64,000 nt of DNA, taken from NCBI RefSeq assembly GCF_029633965.1, contig NZ_CP091277.1, positions 1,795,940 to 1,859,939 of the forward strand. The letters run 5' to 3'. The notes below the pieces were generated by a model, which saw only the letters and a program-made list of their open reading frames with translations, ran no database searches and was not told the origin of the DNA. Shown one piece after another: positions 63,519-64,000 of this stretch (its first letter is position 1; each line of letters opens with the position of its first letter). Both the position numbers and the translations under genes were made by a program. The stretch is from Methanogenium sp. S4BF. GTDB taxonomy: Archaea; Halobacteriota; Methanomicrobia; Methanomicrobiales; Methanomicrobiaceae.

Positions 63519-64000
63519 ATGATGGAAAGTACGCATAAAGCAATTGGGAGGTGGCATTCCGCGGGCCTTGGAGAGGCGATATCCTGGTGCAGGGCCTGCA
63601 ACGAACGGGGCATTCCCTGTATTATGCATCCCCTGGGTGAATATGCAGAAGACCGCCAGGCAGCCGAGGAGGGCACGCGGGCATACGAGGACTGCATCTC
63701 CGCCATCCACCGCCACGGACTGGACGCATCGGTGGCAATCAAGCCATCCGCCATCGGTGTTACCCTGCAGTCAGAGGCATTCCATGAATACCTCGAACAG
63801 ATTCTCTCCCATGCCATGGCAAAACGCGTCCCCACCGGAATCGATATGGAGGGCACGCCGCTCGTGCACGACACCATCGAAGCCGCCTTACAGGCAGCGG
63901 AACAGGGATACTCCTTCACCCTCACCCTGCAGGCATATCTGAGGCGGACACCGGCGGATATCAGCCGGGCAGCAGACGAAGGGATCTCTGTGCGTCTGGT
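63519..64000 (+). CDS. Proline dehydrogenase, 3' truncated by window edge
   Basis: First 160 residues: IGRWHSAGLGEAISWCRACN, PCIMHPLGEYAEDRQAAEEG, CISAIHRHGLDASVAIKPSA, ILSHAMAKRVPTGIDMEG, FTLTLQAYLRRTPADI. These are beta-barrel motifs of the PutA/ProDH family (GIDMEG and QAYLRR are characteristic). Oxidises proline to P5C with FAD. The ATG pair at 63519 and 63522 follows GGTGATAC. The gene continues beyond the window. Confidence 0.88.
   Translation, partial: MMESTHKAIGRWHSAGLGEAISWCRACNERGIPCIMHPLGEYAEDRQAAEEGTRAYEDCISAIHRHGLDASVAIKPSAIGVTLQSEAFHEYLEQILSHAMAKRVPTGIDMEGTPLVHDTIEAALQAAEQGYSFTLTLQAYLRRTPADISRAADEGISVRL

Overview
The window looks like the chromosome of a GC-rich methanogenic archaeon, most probably order Methanomicrobiales (Methanofollis- or Methanoregula-like; the species cannot be fixed from sequence alone). 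The evidence is a methanogen-type nif operon with two PII-like genes between nifH and nifD, a GGAA-N6-TTCC operator of the NrpR type, archaeal TATA-type promoters with GGTGA/GGAGG ribosome sites, NosD-repeat surface proteins ending in archaeal sorting-type tails, a cobalamin-dependent ribonucleotide reductase with a TSCPD domain, a type II tRNA-Ser(CGA), and HgcAB.

Layout. 1-6 kb: two paralogous surface proteins (NosD beta-helix plus PGF-pre-PGF plus C-terminal anchor), the second fused to a papain-like protease. 6-12.4 kb: a UPF0316 membrane protein, a DUF523/DUF1722 protein, a UbiA prenyltransferase, an ATP-cone/Mrr-like nuclease, tRNA-Ser, an MscS channel and a DUF3089 lipoprotein. 12.5-15 kb: an ArsR-type regulator facing away from a 53-residue Cys-rich peptide gene and hgcA-hgcB, the mercury methylation pair. 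15.2-26.6 kb: an NrpR-type promoter followed by nifH-I1-I2-D-K-E-N, a thioredoxin-like [2Fe-2S] ferredoxin, an AnfO-family protein and modABC molybdate uptake. 26.9-28.2 kb: an ArsF-like thiol lipoprotein and an ArsG/CcdA-like permease. 28.3-34.3 kb: a lipoprotein hydrolase, a small AT-rich HNH island, an aldo/keto reductase with ferredoxin tail, a MarR regulator, a GNAT and CorA.

34.3-43.4 kb: a gene-poor stretch with three adjacent GC hairpins, nrdJ, and a set of flavin, redox and Nudix genes with an HxlR regulator, a second UbiA and a radical SAM protein. 43.5-46.9 kb: a ferrous iron operon (feoA-feoA-feoB GTPase-feoB permease-small membrane protein) followed by a DtxR-type regulator; feoB is split at a run of six Gs. 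47-58.4 kb: single housekeeping and stress genes, including a chaB disrupted by a one-base frameshift, an SMR exporter, two cupins, a PAS histidine kinase with MASE3 input and a Trm5-like methyltransferase. 58.5-64 kb: ornithine carbamoyltransferase, carbamate kinase and arginine deiminase in overlapping order, followed by a proline/P5C dehydrogenase pair that runs off the end. Together these would route arginine to ornithine, ATP, CO2 and ammonia, and proline to glutamate, which is unexpected in a methanogen.

The most interesting part is 12.5-28.2 kb. Three consecutive small-thiol proteins (Cys-rich peptide, HgcA with a CC/CCC N-terminal tail, HgcB with a CGC/CC/CC tail) sit next to an ArsR regulator and beside the nitrogen-fixation locus, with another thiol lipoprotein/permease pair on the far side. 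I saw no CRISPR array, transposase, integrase or rRNA.
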